From: a bacterium
Lineage (GTDB): Bacteria; SZUA-79; Acidulodesulfobacterales; Acidulodesulfobacteraceae
Reading direction: 5' to 3'
NCBI GenBank assembly: GCA_021789605.1
Contig: JAJYJI010000010.1
Location: 1 to 40,100, forward strand
DNA length: 40,100 nt
Shown here: positions 30,828 to 40,096 of the stretch, one piece after another
Numbering within the stretch: position 1 is the stretch's first letter
Layout: each line of letters begins with the position of its first letter
The notes under the pieces: model-generated
Database searches by the model: none
Told to the model about the DNA's origin: nothing
Seen by the model: only the letters and a program-made list of their open reading frames with translations
Position numbers and translations under genes: made by a program

Positions 30828-32322
30828 TTTTAGTTCCTCCCGAACTTAATTTTATATATTTTTTTTTAATAAACTTTAATTCGCCGCCTTTGGATCTAAG
30901 CATGCCGTTCATCTTTAACATTCTTATATCGTTCAATATTTTTCCGCATAACGGACCTTCACATATCCCCATGGATTTTAGGTCTCGTCCGCCGACGGCA
31001 GGCATAATAAATATTAATTTATTAAGATATTTTATTATGATTTTATTAAAATTTAAATCGCGCAAATTCTTAACCTTATTTTCGAATATATAAAATAAAA
31101 TTCCTTTTATATCGTATTCTTTTAGTTTATCGTATATTTCGCTATTTTTTGGATTTAAATTAAAAAGTTTATTTTTTTTTAATTCTAATATCTTTTCCTC
31201 ATCCGAATAAATAATTTCCAGCGAACGCTTTATTTTATCTCCTAAATTTAATCTTCCGACCGCCGCATCCAGCTCATGGCTTTCTAATCCGTAAAAAACT
31301 TCAGCCATATAAAATATATTAGGGTCGATATTTTTATCGTATTCGATTAATTTGCCGGCATTGCCCGATTTATTGAAGAAAGACGATATTCTTTTAAAAA
31401 CGGCCTTTTTTTTATCGTCAAATTTTAATTCAGCGTAAATTCCTCTCAATATGCCTAATTTTTCGAGCCTTTCTAAATAAATTTCCGGTTTTTCTTCTTT
31501 CAGTAAAAGATATAGTTCCGAAACTATTCTTTTGCCGGAAATATTATCCAAAACGTTATTGTTTAAAGCAATTTCGATGAATTTTAAAGTTTTCCGGTCT
31601 ATCTTAAAACCAAGCCTTTTTTCGAATCTTACCGCCCTGAACATCCTTGTGGGGTCGTCTATAAAACTTAATTCATGAAAAACTCTTATTTTTTTATTTA
31701 AAATATCCGACAATCCAAAGGCATAATCTTTAACTTCGAGAAAATCGTTCCCGTTAATGGAAAATGCGACTGCATTTATAGTAAAATCTCTTCTTAAGAT
31801 ATCGTCTTTAAATGCGGCGTTTCCAATATTTACTTCGGGAAGAGCGCCGGATTTTTTATAAACCTCCGTCCTCAAGGAAGCCATATCTATCTTTAACGGC
31901 AGATTGCCGATTAAAAATACCGCCAAAGCTGTTCCGAACTTTTTATGGATTTTTAAATAATTGATATCGAATTTAAAATTTTTATCTTTTTTTATCTCGA
32001 CCGCAAGCCTTTCGGCGGAGCCTTCCACGGCTATATCTAAATCGAGGAAATTATTATTGAAATTGCCTTTGCTTGCAGGAAGAGTTTTAAAAACTTTGGA
32101 TGGTTTAAAGATGTGCGCCGTTTTAGGATTCGATTTCAGGATATATATAATAATGTCTCTTACAAAGCCGCCTATTAGGAAAACCCCGCTTCCGATGCTA
32201 CCCGAAACGGCGCTGAGGCTTTTCAGTAAATCCAGCGCGGGTTTGCCGTAACCGTAACTGTCGAAAACTTCTGACATAGCCTGTTCGATTGAATTTTTTT
32301 CAAATTCTATCAAACCTGTCAT
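30820..32322 (-). CDS. tRNA nucleotidyltransferase / poly(A) polymerase family protein
   Basis: The 500-residue protein is a class II nucleotidyltransferase. It has FLIGGFVRDII, the metal-binding LDLDIAVEG, DILRRDFTINAVAFSI and DPTRMFRAVRFEKRLGF, all diagnostic of the CCA-adding/PcnB family. A helical C-terminal region follows. Sequence alone does not separate CCA-adding from A-adding or poly(A) activity. It overlaps lapA by four bases upstream and pgi by eight downstream. Confidence 0.88.
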   Translation of the reverse strand: MTGLIEFEKNSIEQAMSEVFDSYGYGKPALDLLKSLSAVSGSIGSGVFLIGGFVRDIIIYILKSNPKTAHIFKPSKVFKTLPASKGNFNNNFLDLDIAVEGSAERLAVEIKKDKNFKFDINYLKIHKKFGTALAVFLIGNLPLKIDMASLRTEVYKKSGALPEVNIGNAAFKDDILRRDFTINAVAFSINGNDFLEVKDYAFGLSDILNKKIRVFHELSFIDDPTRMFRAVRFEKRLGFKIDRKTLKFIEIALNNNVLDNISGKRIVSELYLLLKEEKPEIYLERLEKLGILRGIYAELKFDDKKKAVFKRISSFFNKSGNAGKLIEYDKNIDPNIFYMAEVFYGLESHELDAAVGRLNLGDKIKRSLEIIYSDEEKILELKKNKLFNLNPKNSEIYDKLKEYDIKGILFYIFENKVKNLRDLNFNKIIIKYLNKLIFIMPAVGGRDLKSMGICEGPLCGKILNDIRMLKMNGMLRSKGGELKFIKKKYIKLSSGGTKND

Positions 32323-32558
32323 AATTTTTCTTTTTCGTTCTTTAATTCTTTTTTGAGCTTATAAACGGCGTAAAAATGATATATCAATCCGATTAAAATG
32401 CCGATAATTACCGAAAAAAACACGATTACCGAAATAGGAAGCTTGATGGACCTGAATCCTAAAAATTTTACGCTGACGAGTCCGGGATTTTCTGCCGTAA
32501 AAATTAAAACTGCCGCCACAAAAATAATTAAAAGAATGAGGTTTATAAATTTAGCCAT
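32319..32558 (-). CDS. lapA: LapA/DUF1049 family membrane protein
   Basis: This 79-residue protein has two membrane helices (about residues 5-22 and 41-65) joined by a loop with NPGLVSVKFLG. A charged C-terminal tail (KLKKELKNEKEKL) follows. That is the LapA (lipopolysaccharide assembly protein A, DUF1049) pattern. In E. coli LapA works with LapB to control LPS synthesis, but no lapB lies here. AGAGGTG lies seven bases before the ATG. Confidence 0.85.
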   Translation of the reverse strand: MAKFINLILLIIFVAAVLIFTAENPGLVSVKFLGFRSIKLPISVIVFFSVIIGILIGLIYHFYAVYKLKKELKNEKEKL

Positions 32559-32588
32559 TTATACGCACCTCTTATTTCGACATTAATT

Positions 32589-33074
32589 TTAAAGTATTAT
32601 CTTTTTAAAATCGCCGAACAGTTTATTATATGTATCGTCAAGTATTTCGGAAACGACCCTGAGTTCGGAACAGACGGTATAAAAACTTACGTCTCCTTCC
32701 CACCTGGGTATTATATGAAAATGCAGATGCTGTTCTATGCCGGCTCCGGCAGCCTTGCCCAGATTTAGTCCCACATTAATGGCGTCGCACCGGTAAATCT
32801 TTTTCAGAATATCGCAGCTTATGGACAACAGCCTCATTATTTCGGTTCCGGTATCGGGAGAAAGTCCGTTAAGCTCCTTGACGTGTACATATGGAATAAC
32901 TAAAAGATGTCCGCAGTTATAAGGAAAAGTATTAAGTTTGACATACGAATATTTTCCCTTAAAAAGAACATATTTTTCTTCATAGCATTTGCTGTCTTCG
33001 CAGAAAACGCACTCTTCTTTAGATTTATCTTTAATTAAATAATCCATGCGCCATGGAGCATAAATAATTTCCAT
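32589..33074 (-). CDS. HIT family hydrolase (Ap4A/nucleotide hydrolase-like)
   Basis: This 161-residue histidine-triad protein has the catalytic motif QHLHFHIIPRW. The N-terminal YAPWRMDYL and a zinc-type CVFCEDSKC segment are typical of the bacterial branch that hydrolyses diadenosine or adenylyl compounds. The HLLVIPYVHVKEL strand matches the family core. It starts five bases after sppA and has no separate promoter visible. The exact substrate is unknown. Confidence 0.9.
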   Translation of the reverse strand: MEIIYAPWRMDYLIKDKSKEECVFCEDSKCYEEKYVLFKGKYSYVKLNTFPYNCGHLLVIPYVHVKELNGLSPDTGTEIMRLLSISCDILKKIYRCDAINVGLNLGKAAGAGIEQHLHFHIIPRWEGDVSFYTVCSELRVVSEILDDTYNKLFGDFKKIIL

Positions 33075-33079
33075 AAAAT

Positions 33080-34006
33080 TTAAAAATCAAGTTTCATAGA
33101 GTTATAGGAAACAATGCCCGTTCCTTTAAAAAAAGAACCGCCTCCCATACCGTCCACGAAAGATTTTACGGCTCTTTTTATAAAAGACTGAAATAAATTG
33201 GAGCGTCTTTTAACCGGATATATCAGCGTAGGCTTGCCCTTTATTCCTGCCAATTTTTTTGCGCTTTTTACCGCGTCCTGAAAATCCCCCAGCTGGTCCA
33301 CGAGATGGTATTTAAGGGCCTGCTGTCCGGAATAAACCATGCCGTTTGCAAGCTTATCTACGTAAGAAACCTTAAGATTCCTGCCCTTGGCGACGGCCGC
33401 CACAAACTGGCCGTAAACATTCATAACTACGCCTTGAAGTTTTTTTCTCTGCATCGGAGTCATTTCTTTGAAAGGAGTGCCTATGTCTTTATACGGGCCG
33501 CTGACAATATAATTATATGAAACTCCGACCTTTTTCATCAGCTTATACACGTTGGGCATTTCCATTATTACGCCTATGGAGCCGGTTAAAGTGCCCGGCT
33601 CTGCGATAATTTTATCGGCCGCGGAAGAAACGTAATAGGCTCCCGATGCGGCGACGGAATCCATAGATACGACTACTTTCTTGTGTTTTTTAAATTTCAT
33701 CAGCTGTTCATAAATTGCCTGGGAGGGGGCAACCTCCCCCCCGGGAGAATTTACCCTTATTACTACCGCCTTGACAAATTTGTCGCGCTTATAGTGGTTT
33801 AAAAGACTTATAAACCGGGACGAATCCGTAATCGTACCGCTGAGATTTATAATTCCGATAGAATACGGCGAAGAGCCTTTTACTATGTTATAGTTCGATT
33901 TTACCTGAAACTTAAATAGTATAAGATATATGAAAATACCGAATACGCCTATAAATGCTATCAGAAAAAGTAACCCGCTTAAAAAAGGATGCTTATTTGC
34001 GCTCAT
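33080..34006 (-). CDS. sppA: Signal peptide peptidase SppA (S49 family)
   Basis: SppA cleaves remnant signal peptides at the inner membrane. The 308-residue protein is the short form with one N-terminal membrane anchor (about residues 10-32). The likely catalytic serine is Ser121 in VAASGAYY and the general base is Lys173 in SGPYKDIGTPF. RVNSPGGEV forms the oxyanion-region loop. It lies six bases after rpsA and five before the HIT gene, as in the conserved cluster of related bacteria. Confidence 0.93.
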   Translation of the reverse strand: MSANKHPFLSGLLFLIAFIGVFGIFIYLILFKFQVKSNYNIVKGSSPYSIGIINLSGTITDSSRFISLLNHYKRDKFVKAVVIRVNSPGGEVAPSQAIYEQLMKFKKHKKVVVSMDSVAASGAYYVSSAADKIIAEPGTLTGSIGVIMEMPNVYKLMKKVGVSYNYIVSGPYKDIGTPFKEMTPMQRKKLQGVVMNVYGQFVAAVAKGRNLKVSYVDKLANGMVYSGQQALKYHLVDQLGDFQDAVKSAKKLAGIKGKPTLIYPVKRRSNLFQSFIKRAVKSFVDGMGGGSFFKGTGIVSYNSMKLDF

Positions 34007-34012
34007 AATTTA

Positions 34013-35641
34013 TTATTTTTGATTTACGTTGATAAGCGACAGTCCTATTTTTTGTTCGTTGGTATCCAGCATAATGATTTCGGCATTTATCATCGAACCC
34101 GTCGAAATATCGTTGTCTTTCATAAAATTGTCCGGTATTTTAGAATTGTGTATAAGCCCCTCTATGCCTTCTTCGAGCTGTACGAATATTCCGAATTCGG
34201 TAATATTGGATACCTTCCCCGATACGGCCGTTCCTACGGAATATCTGTCCTTGATGTTTGTCCAAGGGCTTTCCGTAAGCTGTTTTATTCCTAAATAAAT
34301 CCTTTGTTTCTCTTCGTCTATATTTAGAACTATCGCTTTAATTCTATCTCCCGCTTTAAATAACTCGTGAGGATGTTTCGTTCTTTTTGTCCATGAAAAA
34401 TCGTTCTGTTTTATATATCCTTCCAGATTTTCCTCAAGCTCCACAGAAACTCCGAATTCGTAAACGTTTTTTACAGTTCCTTCCACTACATTGCCGGCCG
34501 GATATTTATCCTTAAACAGATTCCACGGACTTTCCGTAAGCCTCTTTAAGCTGAGGGACAATTTTCTGGTTTCAGGTTCTAAGCTTAAGATAGAAGCTTT
34601 TACCCTCTGTCCTTTAGTTAAAAAAGTTTTCGGGTCTATCTGTTTTTTCTCCCAGCTCATTTCCGATAAATGGATGAGTCCTTCCACGTCGTCGTCAAGC
34701 TCTACGAATGCGCCGTAATCAGTTATGTTTATAATCACGCCTTCCACGATATCTCCGGTTTTATGCCTATCTTGTATATTTTTCCACGGGTCGTTAAAAA
34801 GCTGTTTGTAACCTAAAGACACCCTATGTTTTTCTTCGTCGTATTTGATGACCTTGACGTTGATTTTTTGCCCGAGGCTCAATATTTCGGAAGGATGAGA
34901 TATTCTTTTCCATGAAATATCGGTAATATAAATAAGGCCGTCCATTCCTCCGAGGTCCACGAAAACGCCGTAATCAGTTATGTTTTTAACAATGCCTTCG
35001 AGCTCGTCTCCTTCTTTAATATCGGTTAAAACATTTTCCTTAAGTTTTTTGATTTCGTCTTCTATGACTTTTCGTCTCGATATTATGACGTTGCAGCTTT
35101 TTTTATCGACGCTGATTACTTTGAGTTCTAATGTCTTTCCGAGGAAAGCGTCAAAATCCCTGGTGAGTTTTACGTCTATTTGCGAACCGGGCAGGAATCC
35201 GGTAACGCCGTTCAAATCTACAATCAGTCCGCCCTTCGTCTTGGCTACTACGGTTCCTTTAATTAATTCGTTTTCGTTGCATACCCTTTCGATGTCGTCT
35301 AAAACGTAAACGCTTTTCGCTTTCTCCCGCGAGCATATTAAATAGCCTAATTTATCGTCGTAACTGCCGACAAAAACCTCTATGAAGCTGCCCAAAGATA
35401 TGGAAGAAATATCTATGTTGCCTCCCGAAGATATTTCCTCTATGGTAATTATCCCGTCCGACTTATCTCCGACATCTACATAAACATAATCGGAGTCGAT
35501 ATTTAAAATCCTTCCCTGCCTGACGAGCCCTCTGCTGTTCATGTTTTCGTAGGAACCGAGCAAAAGTTCAAATTCCGTGGGGCTTCCGCCGTTAGCGGAG
35601 CCGTTGCGAGATTGATTCATCTTAAAACTTTGTTTTGCCAT
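34013..35641 (-). CDS. rpsA: 30S ribosomal protein S1
   Basis: S1 binds mRNA leaders and aids translation initiation, especially at weak or structured sites. Six S1 repeats are visible, each with the pattern G-x-V-x-x-I-x-x-[FY]-G-x-[FL]-V-x-[LV], for example NITDYGVFVDLG and NITEFGIFVQLE. The longest reading frame begins at 35704, but the ATG at 35641 (MAKQSF) gives 542 residues, close to the usual length. AGGAGG lies upstream at 35655-35660, although its 13-base spacing is longer than ideal. It follows ispH by 86 bases. Confidence 0.94.
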   Translation of the reverse strand: MAKQSFKMNQSRNGSANGGSPTEFELLLGSYENMNSRGLVRQGRILNIDSDYVYVDVGDKSDGIITIEEISSGGNIDISSISLGSFIEVFVGSYDDKLGYLICSREKAKSVYVLDDIERVCNENELIKGTVVAKTKGGLIVDLNGVTGFLPGSQIDVKLTRDFDAFLGKTLELKVISVDKKSCNVIISRRKVIEDEIKKLKENVLTDIKEGDELEGIVKNITDYGVFVDLGGMDGLIYITDISWKRISHPSEILSLGQKINVKVIKYDEEKHRVSLGYKQLFNDPWKNIQDRHKTGDIVEGVIINITDYGAFVELDDDVEGLIHLSEMSWEKKQIDPKTFLTKGQRVKASILSLEPETRKLSLSLKRLTESPWNLFKDKYPAGNVVEGTVKNVYEFGVSVELEENLEGYIKQNDFSWTKRTKHPHELFKAGDRIKAIVLNIDEEKQRIYLGIKQLTESPWTNIKDRYSVGTAVSGKVSNITEFGIFVQLEEGIEGLIHNSKIPDNFMKDNDISTGSMINAEIIMLDTNEQKIGLSLINVNQK

Positions 35642-35727
35642 AAATATATTGCTACCTCCTAAATTTAATAAAACTAATCTAACATATTTAAATAAATTAA
35701 GCAAATCTTTTTGTTTATAGGACTATT

Positions 35728-36606
35728 TTATAAACTTAATTTTTTATACGCCCCGTCTATATCGTGGATTCTTTTTAATACCCGTTCTATTATCCAATCC
35801 GGGGTAGATGCGCCTGCCGTAATTCCGACCTTGCCGGCGTTTGCAAACCATTCGGGAAAAACTTCATCCTCCGTTTCTATATGATAGGTATTTTTTTGAA
35901 TTTCTTTGCATATATTTTGAAGCTTATTCGTATTTGCGCTGTTATAACCGCCTACGACTATCATAACGTCAACATTGGAAGCTATAATTTTTGACTCTTC
36001 CTGCTTTATCATGGTTGCGTCGCAAATCGTATCGAAAACCAAGGTTTCGTTTTTTGCTATTTTAGATATTTCTTCTATTATGCGCTTATAAAAACTAACG
36101 TCCTGCGTAGTTTGGGAAATTATGGCCAATTTTTCCGATACCGGAACATTTTTTAAATCGGCGTTATTATTTATTACCAAAAATTTATTTTTATCGGCAA
36201 AGCTTATTACGCTCTGCACTTCCGGATGATTTTTATCTCCTACCATTATAATGAAATAGCCCTTTGATGCGGCTTCTTTAATGTAATTCTGGGCTTTTTT
36301 TACAAAAGGGCAAGTCGCGTCTATTATTTTTAACCCTCTATGTTTTAATTTTTCCATGATTTCTGCCTTGACGCCGTGGGAGCGTATAAGCAGGGTATTA
36401 TAGTCATAATCGTCGTCGTCCACGCAGTCTATGGAGAACACGCCTTTTTCCTCCAGCGCCTTAACCACTTGAGGATTATGGATAATGGGGCCCAGCGTGT
36501 TTAATTTTTCCGGCGGACTGCACTGTTCAGCCGCATCTATCGCCATGTTTACCGCCCTTTTGACCCCGAAGCAAAAACCTGCGGAAGGCGCAACTATTAT
36601 TTCCAT
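35728..36606 (-). CDS. ispH: 4-hydroxy-3-methylbut-2-enyl diphosphate reductase
   Basis: IspH is the last MEP-pathway enzyme, an iron-sulfur protein making IPP and DMAPP. The protein begins IVAPSAGFCFGVKRAV, with Cys12 as the first cluster ligand. The other two cysteines are in IDATCPFVKKA and FDTICDATMIKQ, and the substrate-binding histidines are in PIIHNP, RSHGVK and KNHPEVQS. The frame is open to 36681, overlapping the aroA stop, but that extension is basic and unlike the family. The ATG at 36606 gives the canonical N-terminus and 292 residues; the ATG at 36612 is a close alternative. Confidence 0.94.
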   Translation of the reverse strand: MEIIVAPSAGFCFGVKRAVNMAIDAAEQCSPPEKLNTLGPIIHNPQVVKALEEKGVFSIDCVDDDDYDYNTLLIRSHGVKAEIMEKLKHRGLKIIDATCPFVKKAQNYIKEAASKGYFIIMVGDKNHPEVQSVISFADKNKFLVINNNADLKNVPVSEKLAIISQTTQDVSFYKRIIEEISKIAKNETLVFDTICDATMIKQEESKIIASNVDVMIVVGGYNSANTNKLQNICKEIQKNTYHIETEDEVFPEWFANAGKVGITAGASTPDWIIERVLKRIHDIDGAYKKLSL

Positions 36607-36664
36607 AGGCATCCGATTTATTTTATTCTCCGCTGCCGGCATGCATCCGCCGGTTCTTACCGCT

Positions 36665-38035
36665 TTACCTCGCGCGCGCAATTCCGGTTAATCCAGAAAC
36701 CGTATCGAAAAACTCCGGGAAAGAAGTGTTTATGCATTTTATATCGCGTATTTCTATTTTTCTGTATTTTAGCGCGAGCCCCATAATTATCATAGACATG
36801 GCAATCCTGTGGTCGCCGAACGAATTTAAAACGGCGGCGCCTGATTTTGAATTTATCAAATCAGGATTTCCGTTTATCTCGAAGCCGTCTTCAAATTCTT
36901 TTATCGCAACTCCTATCCTGCTTAAATTAAAAACGGCCGTCTTAATCCTGTCGCTTTCCTTAACGCGCAATTCTCCGGCTCCGGAAACAAGCGTCTTTCC
37001 CTCGGCAAAAGAAGCTATTACGGAAAAAATAGGAAATTCGTCTATCATATCGGAAACTAATTCCGAAGGAACGGCTATGCCTTTAAGGCCGGAATATCTT
37101 ACTCTTATATTTCCGACCCTTTCCGGAGTTTCGCCGGTTACGTTTACGCCTATATCCGCGCCCATCATCTTTAAAACCTTCAGCATGCCCGCTCTTTTTT
37201 CGTTTAATAGAACATTTTTGACGGTAATATCGGAATCTTTAAGTAAAATGCCGAGCGCTATAAAAAATGCCGCGCTGCTGAAATCCCCGGGTATGGCCGT
37301 TTCAAACGGTTTTAGACTTAACCCGCTTTTATCTTTTACCGTTATAAGGCTGTCTCCTCCGGCAGGGGTTTCTTGTATAACCGGACATCCCTGAAGTTTT
37401 AATAAATTTTCGGTATGGTCTCTCGTTGCCTTTTTCTCGTATATTACGGTATTTCCTTCCGCATAAAGAGCCGCAAGCATAATGCAGGATTTGACCTGAG
37501 CGCTCGGAACGGGAACTTCGTAATAAATCGATTTTAACTTTCCTCCGTTAATAGCGACTGGCGGGTAGCTTCCGCTTCCGCGGCCGCTTATTTTCGCGCC
37601 CATAAGGCTTAACGGCTCTATTACGCGCTTCATAGGGCGGCGGTTAAGATATTTATCGCCCGACAAAACCGAAAAAAAATTGTTTCCTGCCAGTATTCCG
37701 GCCAAAAGCCTTGTAAGAGTGCCGGAATTGGCCGTATTGATTATCGACTCCGGTTCCTTTAAGCCGTAAAGGCCTGCGCCGTATATCGCAAAATCTTTGC
37801 CGTCTCCGGTTAAATTTTGTTTCTTAATATTTATGCCAAGTTTTCTGAAAGCGGCAATCGTGGCCATATTGTCTCTGGACAAAGACATATTGGAAACAAG
37901 GGATTTCCCTTCGGCCAGGCTTCCAAGAATAATAACCCTGTGGGATATGGATTTATCTCCGGGAACTTCCAATATTGCCTCAACTCCTTTAGAAAGTCCT
38001 GCAACCAGAGCTCTATCCGGTTTTAAATCTATCAA
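36665..38035 (-). CDS. aroA: 3-phosphoshikimate 1-carboxyvinyltransferase (EPSP synthase)
   Basis: AroA makes EPSP from shikimate 3-phosphate and PEP. The 456-residue protein has PGDKSISHRVIILGSLAEG, NSGTLTRLLAGIL, LNRRPMKRVI, TRDHTENLL, MIDEFPIFSVIASFAEG, RVKESDRI and FGDHRIAMSM, all expected active-site segments. It overlaps tyrA by four bases. In related bacteria cmk often follows aroA; here ispH follows directly after a 58-base gap. Confidence 0.96.
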   Translation of the reverse strand: MIDLKPDRALVAGLSKGVEAILEVPGDKSISHRVIILGSLAEGKSLVSNMSLSRDNMATIAAFRKLGINIKKQNLTGDGKDFAIYGAGLYGLKEPESIINTANSGTLTRLLAGILAGNNFFSVLSGDKYLNRRPMKRVIEPLSLMGAKISGRGSGSYPPVAINGGKLKSIYYEVPVPSAQVKSCIMLAALYAEGNTVIYEKKATRDHTENLLKLQGCPVIQETPAGGDSLITVKDKSGLSLKPFETAIPGDFSSAAFFIALGILLKDSDITVKNVLLNEKRAGMLKVLKMMGADIGVNVTGETPERVGNIRVRYSGLKGIAVPSELVSDMIDEFPIFSVIASFAEGKTLVSGAGELRVKESDRIKTAVFNLSRIGVAIKEFEDGFEINGNPDLINSKSGAAVLNSFGDHRIAMSMIIMGLALKYRKIEIRDIKCINTSFPEFFDTVSGLTGIARAR

Positions 38036-38919
38036 ATGCCCACCTCTTTCCGCTCGTCCGCAATTTTTCTTATTGCTCCGGCAAGGCTTTCCTTGTCTCC
38101 GTTTTCTAAAAATCCTTTCAGGATATTGGCGGATAGCATGAAATCTTCCAACGAAGAGATAAGGTTTGCGCTATTCATTAAAAAAATATCCGTCCATAGT
38201 TCCGGAGTCGAAGAAGCTATGCGGGTCGAATCTTTAAAACCGCTTCCGATAAAACAAGACGTTACGGTCTTTGCAAAATTTTCTTTTTCTTTAAGAACAT
38301 GCGCCAAAGTAGTGCCGGATAAAAGAAAAGCTATAAGATGGGGAAGGTGGCTTGTATAGGCGGCTATGTTATCGTGGATTTCGGCGGTCGAGAAAACAAC
38401 CCGCATTTTAAGCGATTTCCAAAATTCCGCAATCTTTTCAATAAGGCGGGAACGGACGTTATCATTTAAATCTTCGTCTTCTCTGACGACTATGCAGTTT
38501 TTTCCGTTAAAAAGGGTGAAATCGGCATTTTCGGGGCCGGATTTATCCGAACCAGACACCGGATGCGACCCAACGAAATTTTTTATATTTTTTGCTTTCG
38601 CGTTTTCCGTAATAGCTCTTTTAACGCTGCCTACATCGGTAACGGCGCCGGCGCATTCAAAAAATACCGCTTGATTTTCCAAAAAAGAAATGATAGCGGA
38701 GGGATGGGCGCACATTATTATTAAAGAATCGTCCCCGGCGTATTTGCGGGATTCGAAATCTACTTCGCCGTCTATTATTTTGACGGAAAGGCAGTAATCG
38801 ATATTCTTCCGTTTAATGTCGTATCCTTTTATTTTTATTTCGGGATTTGCCGCTTTAACCGCCCCCGCGACGGAAGCTCCCATAAAACCGAGGCCTATTA
38901 TTGAAATTTCCTTAAACAT
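38032..38919 (-). CDS. tyrA: Prephenate/arogenate dehydrogenase
   Basis: TyrA oxidatively decarboxylates prephenate (or arogenate) on the way to tyrosine. The 295-residue protein opens with the NAD(P)-binding motif IIGLGFMGASVAGAVK. It contains VGSHPVSGSDKSGPENA and AAYTSHLPHLIAFLL, both typical of the family, with the catalytic His in the SHLPH segment. No chorismate mutase or ACT domain is attached. It lies 52 bases after aroF and is coupled to aroA. Confidence 0.93.
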   Translation of the reverse strand: MFKEISIIGLGFMGASVAGAVKAANPEIKIKGYDIKRKNIDYCLSVKIIDGEVDFESRKYAGDDSLIIMCAHPSAIISFLENQAVFFECAGAVTDVGSVKRAITENAKAKNIKNFVGSHPVSGSDKSGPENADFTLFNGKNCIVVREDEDLNDNVRSRLIEKIAEFWKSLKMRVVFSTAEIHDNIAAYTSHLPHLIAFLLSGTTLAHVLKEKENFAKTVTSCFIGSGFKDSTRIASSTPELWTDIFLMNSANLISSLEDFMLSANILKGFLENGDKESLAGAIRKIADERKEVGI

Positions 38920-38971
38920 TTATGGCAAATTATAAAAATTAATAAATAAAATTTAAATAATAATTTTAAAT

Positions 38972-39991
38972 TTATATGTCTCTTCCGACGGCTCTCGCGA
39001 CTAACTTTGCCTTATTTATCAATTCGCCGAAGGTATCGTATTTTAACGACTGAGCGCCGTCGGAATATGCTTTTTCCGGCACCGGATGAACTTCTATCAT
39101 AAGTCCGTCGGCTCCCACCGCTATAGCGGCAAGAGAAAGCGGTTCCACATAGTACCATACGCCTGCGGCGTGGGAAGGGTCGACTATTACCGGCAGATGA
39201 GAAAGTCTTTTTAAAACGGGAACCGCGCTTAAATCAAGGGTGTTCCTCGTGGACGTTTCGTAGGTTCTTATGCCCCTTTCGCATAATATTACCTGTTCAT
39301 TGCCGTTCGACATAATATATTCGGCGGACATCAAAAATTCCTGTATGGTGGAACACAGCCCTCTTTTAAGTATCACTGGCTTTCTAACCTTTCCGACTTC
39401 CTGAAGCAGCCTGAAATTCTGCATATTTCTTGCGCCGATTTGTATTATATCCGCATAAGAGCATATTAAGTCTAAGTCTCTGGGGTCCATTACTTCGGTT
39501 GCGACTAAAAGTCCTGTTTTTTTCCGCGCTTCGCTTAAAAATTTAAGCCCCTCTTCGCCAAGTCCTTGAAAGGTATAAGGGCTCGTCCTCGGTTTAAATG
39601 CGCCGCCTCTTAAAACGGAGGCTCCGGCTTTTTTTATATTTTCCGCAATTTCGGTAAGGTTATCTAAAGTTTCCACGGCGCACGGTCCGGCAATTACTGC
39701 GATTTTGTTTCCCCCTATTTCTATGTTTCCCGCTTTAAAAACGCTCCTTTCATTGCCCATTTCCTTGGAAGCCAGCTTATAAGGCTTGGATATTCTAATC
39801 GCCTTATCGACTCCCGCAAGCGCTTCGGCTTCTCCAAAAAATGCTTTAACTGCATCCTCGTGCCCGATGCATCCTATAATGGTAACGTCGGCTCCTTCCG
39901 AAATATGCGGCTTCAAACCCGCCTGGCCTATTTTGCCGAGAATATGGTCAATTTCATCTTTGGTTGCATTTTTTTTTAGAACTAAAATCAT
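38972..39991 (-). CDS. aroF: 3-deoxy-7-phosphoheptulonate synthase (DAHP synthase)
   Basis: This enzyme condenses PEP and erythrose 4-phosphate, the first step of the shikimate pathway. The 339-residue protein is of the type with an N-terminal ferredoxin-like regulatory domain (about residues 1-65), as in Thermotoga and many Bacteria. Motifs include AGPCAVET, RGGAFKPRTSPYTFQGLG, TEVMDPRD, QIGARNMQN, CERGIRTYE and VDPSHAAG. A very strong GAGGAGGAG lies just before the ATG. It heads the aromatic operon within this window. Confidence 0.95.
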   Translation of the reverse strand: MILVLKKNATKDEIDHILGKIGQAGLKPHISEGADVTIIGCIGHEDAVKAFFGEAEALAGVDKAIRISKPYKLASKEMGNERSVFKAGNIEIGGNKIAVIAGPCAVETLDNLTEIAENIKKAGASVLRGGAFKPRTSPYTFQGLGEEGLKFLSEARKKTGLLVATEVMDPRDLDLICSYADIIQIGARNMQNFRLLQEVGKVRKPVILKRGLCSTIQEFLMSAEYIMSNGNEQVILCERGIRTYETSTRNTLDLSAVPVLKRLSHLPVIVDPSHAAGVWYYVEPLSLAAIAVGADGLMIEVHPVPEKAYSDGAQSLKYDTFGELINKAKLVARAVGRDI

Positions 39992-40015
39992 TTATCTCCT
40001 CCTCAAAGCTAATTT

Positions 40016-40096
40016 TTATTTTTCTATAGCCGGTTTTAAAATATGTTCGGCAAATTTTATTTTATTAATTTCAATATCCTTCGATAATTTTCTATT
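40016..40096 (-). other. Short open stretch upstream of aroF, possible gene remnant
   Basis: On the minus strand 26 codons are open before a TAA at 40018-40016. They give a protein-like tail (FAEHILKPAIEK near the end) that stops 24 bases before aroF, where the C-terminus of pheA would be expected in related operons. An in-frame TAG lies at 40099-40097 and no start codon follows it. It may be a decayed gene end, a frameshift or chance. Confidence 0.2.

Noticed and set aside
36726-37394. A 222-codon open frame on the plus strand opposite aroA
   Set aside because: It is fully antisense to a clear EPSP synthase gene and shows no recognisable family pattern or ribosome binding site; long antisense frames are common in this codon usage.
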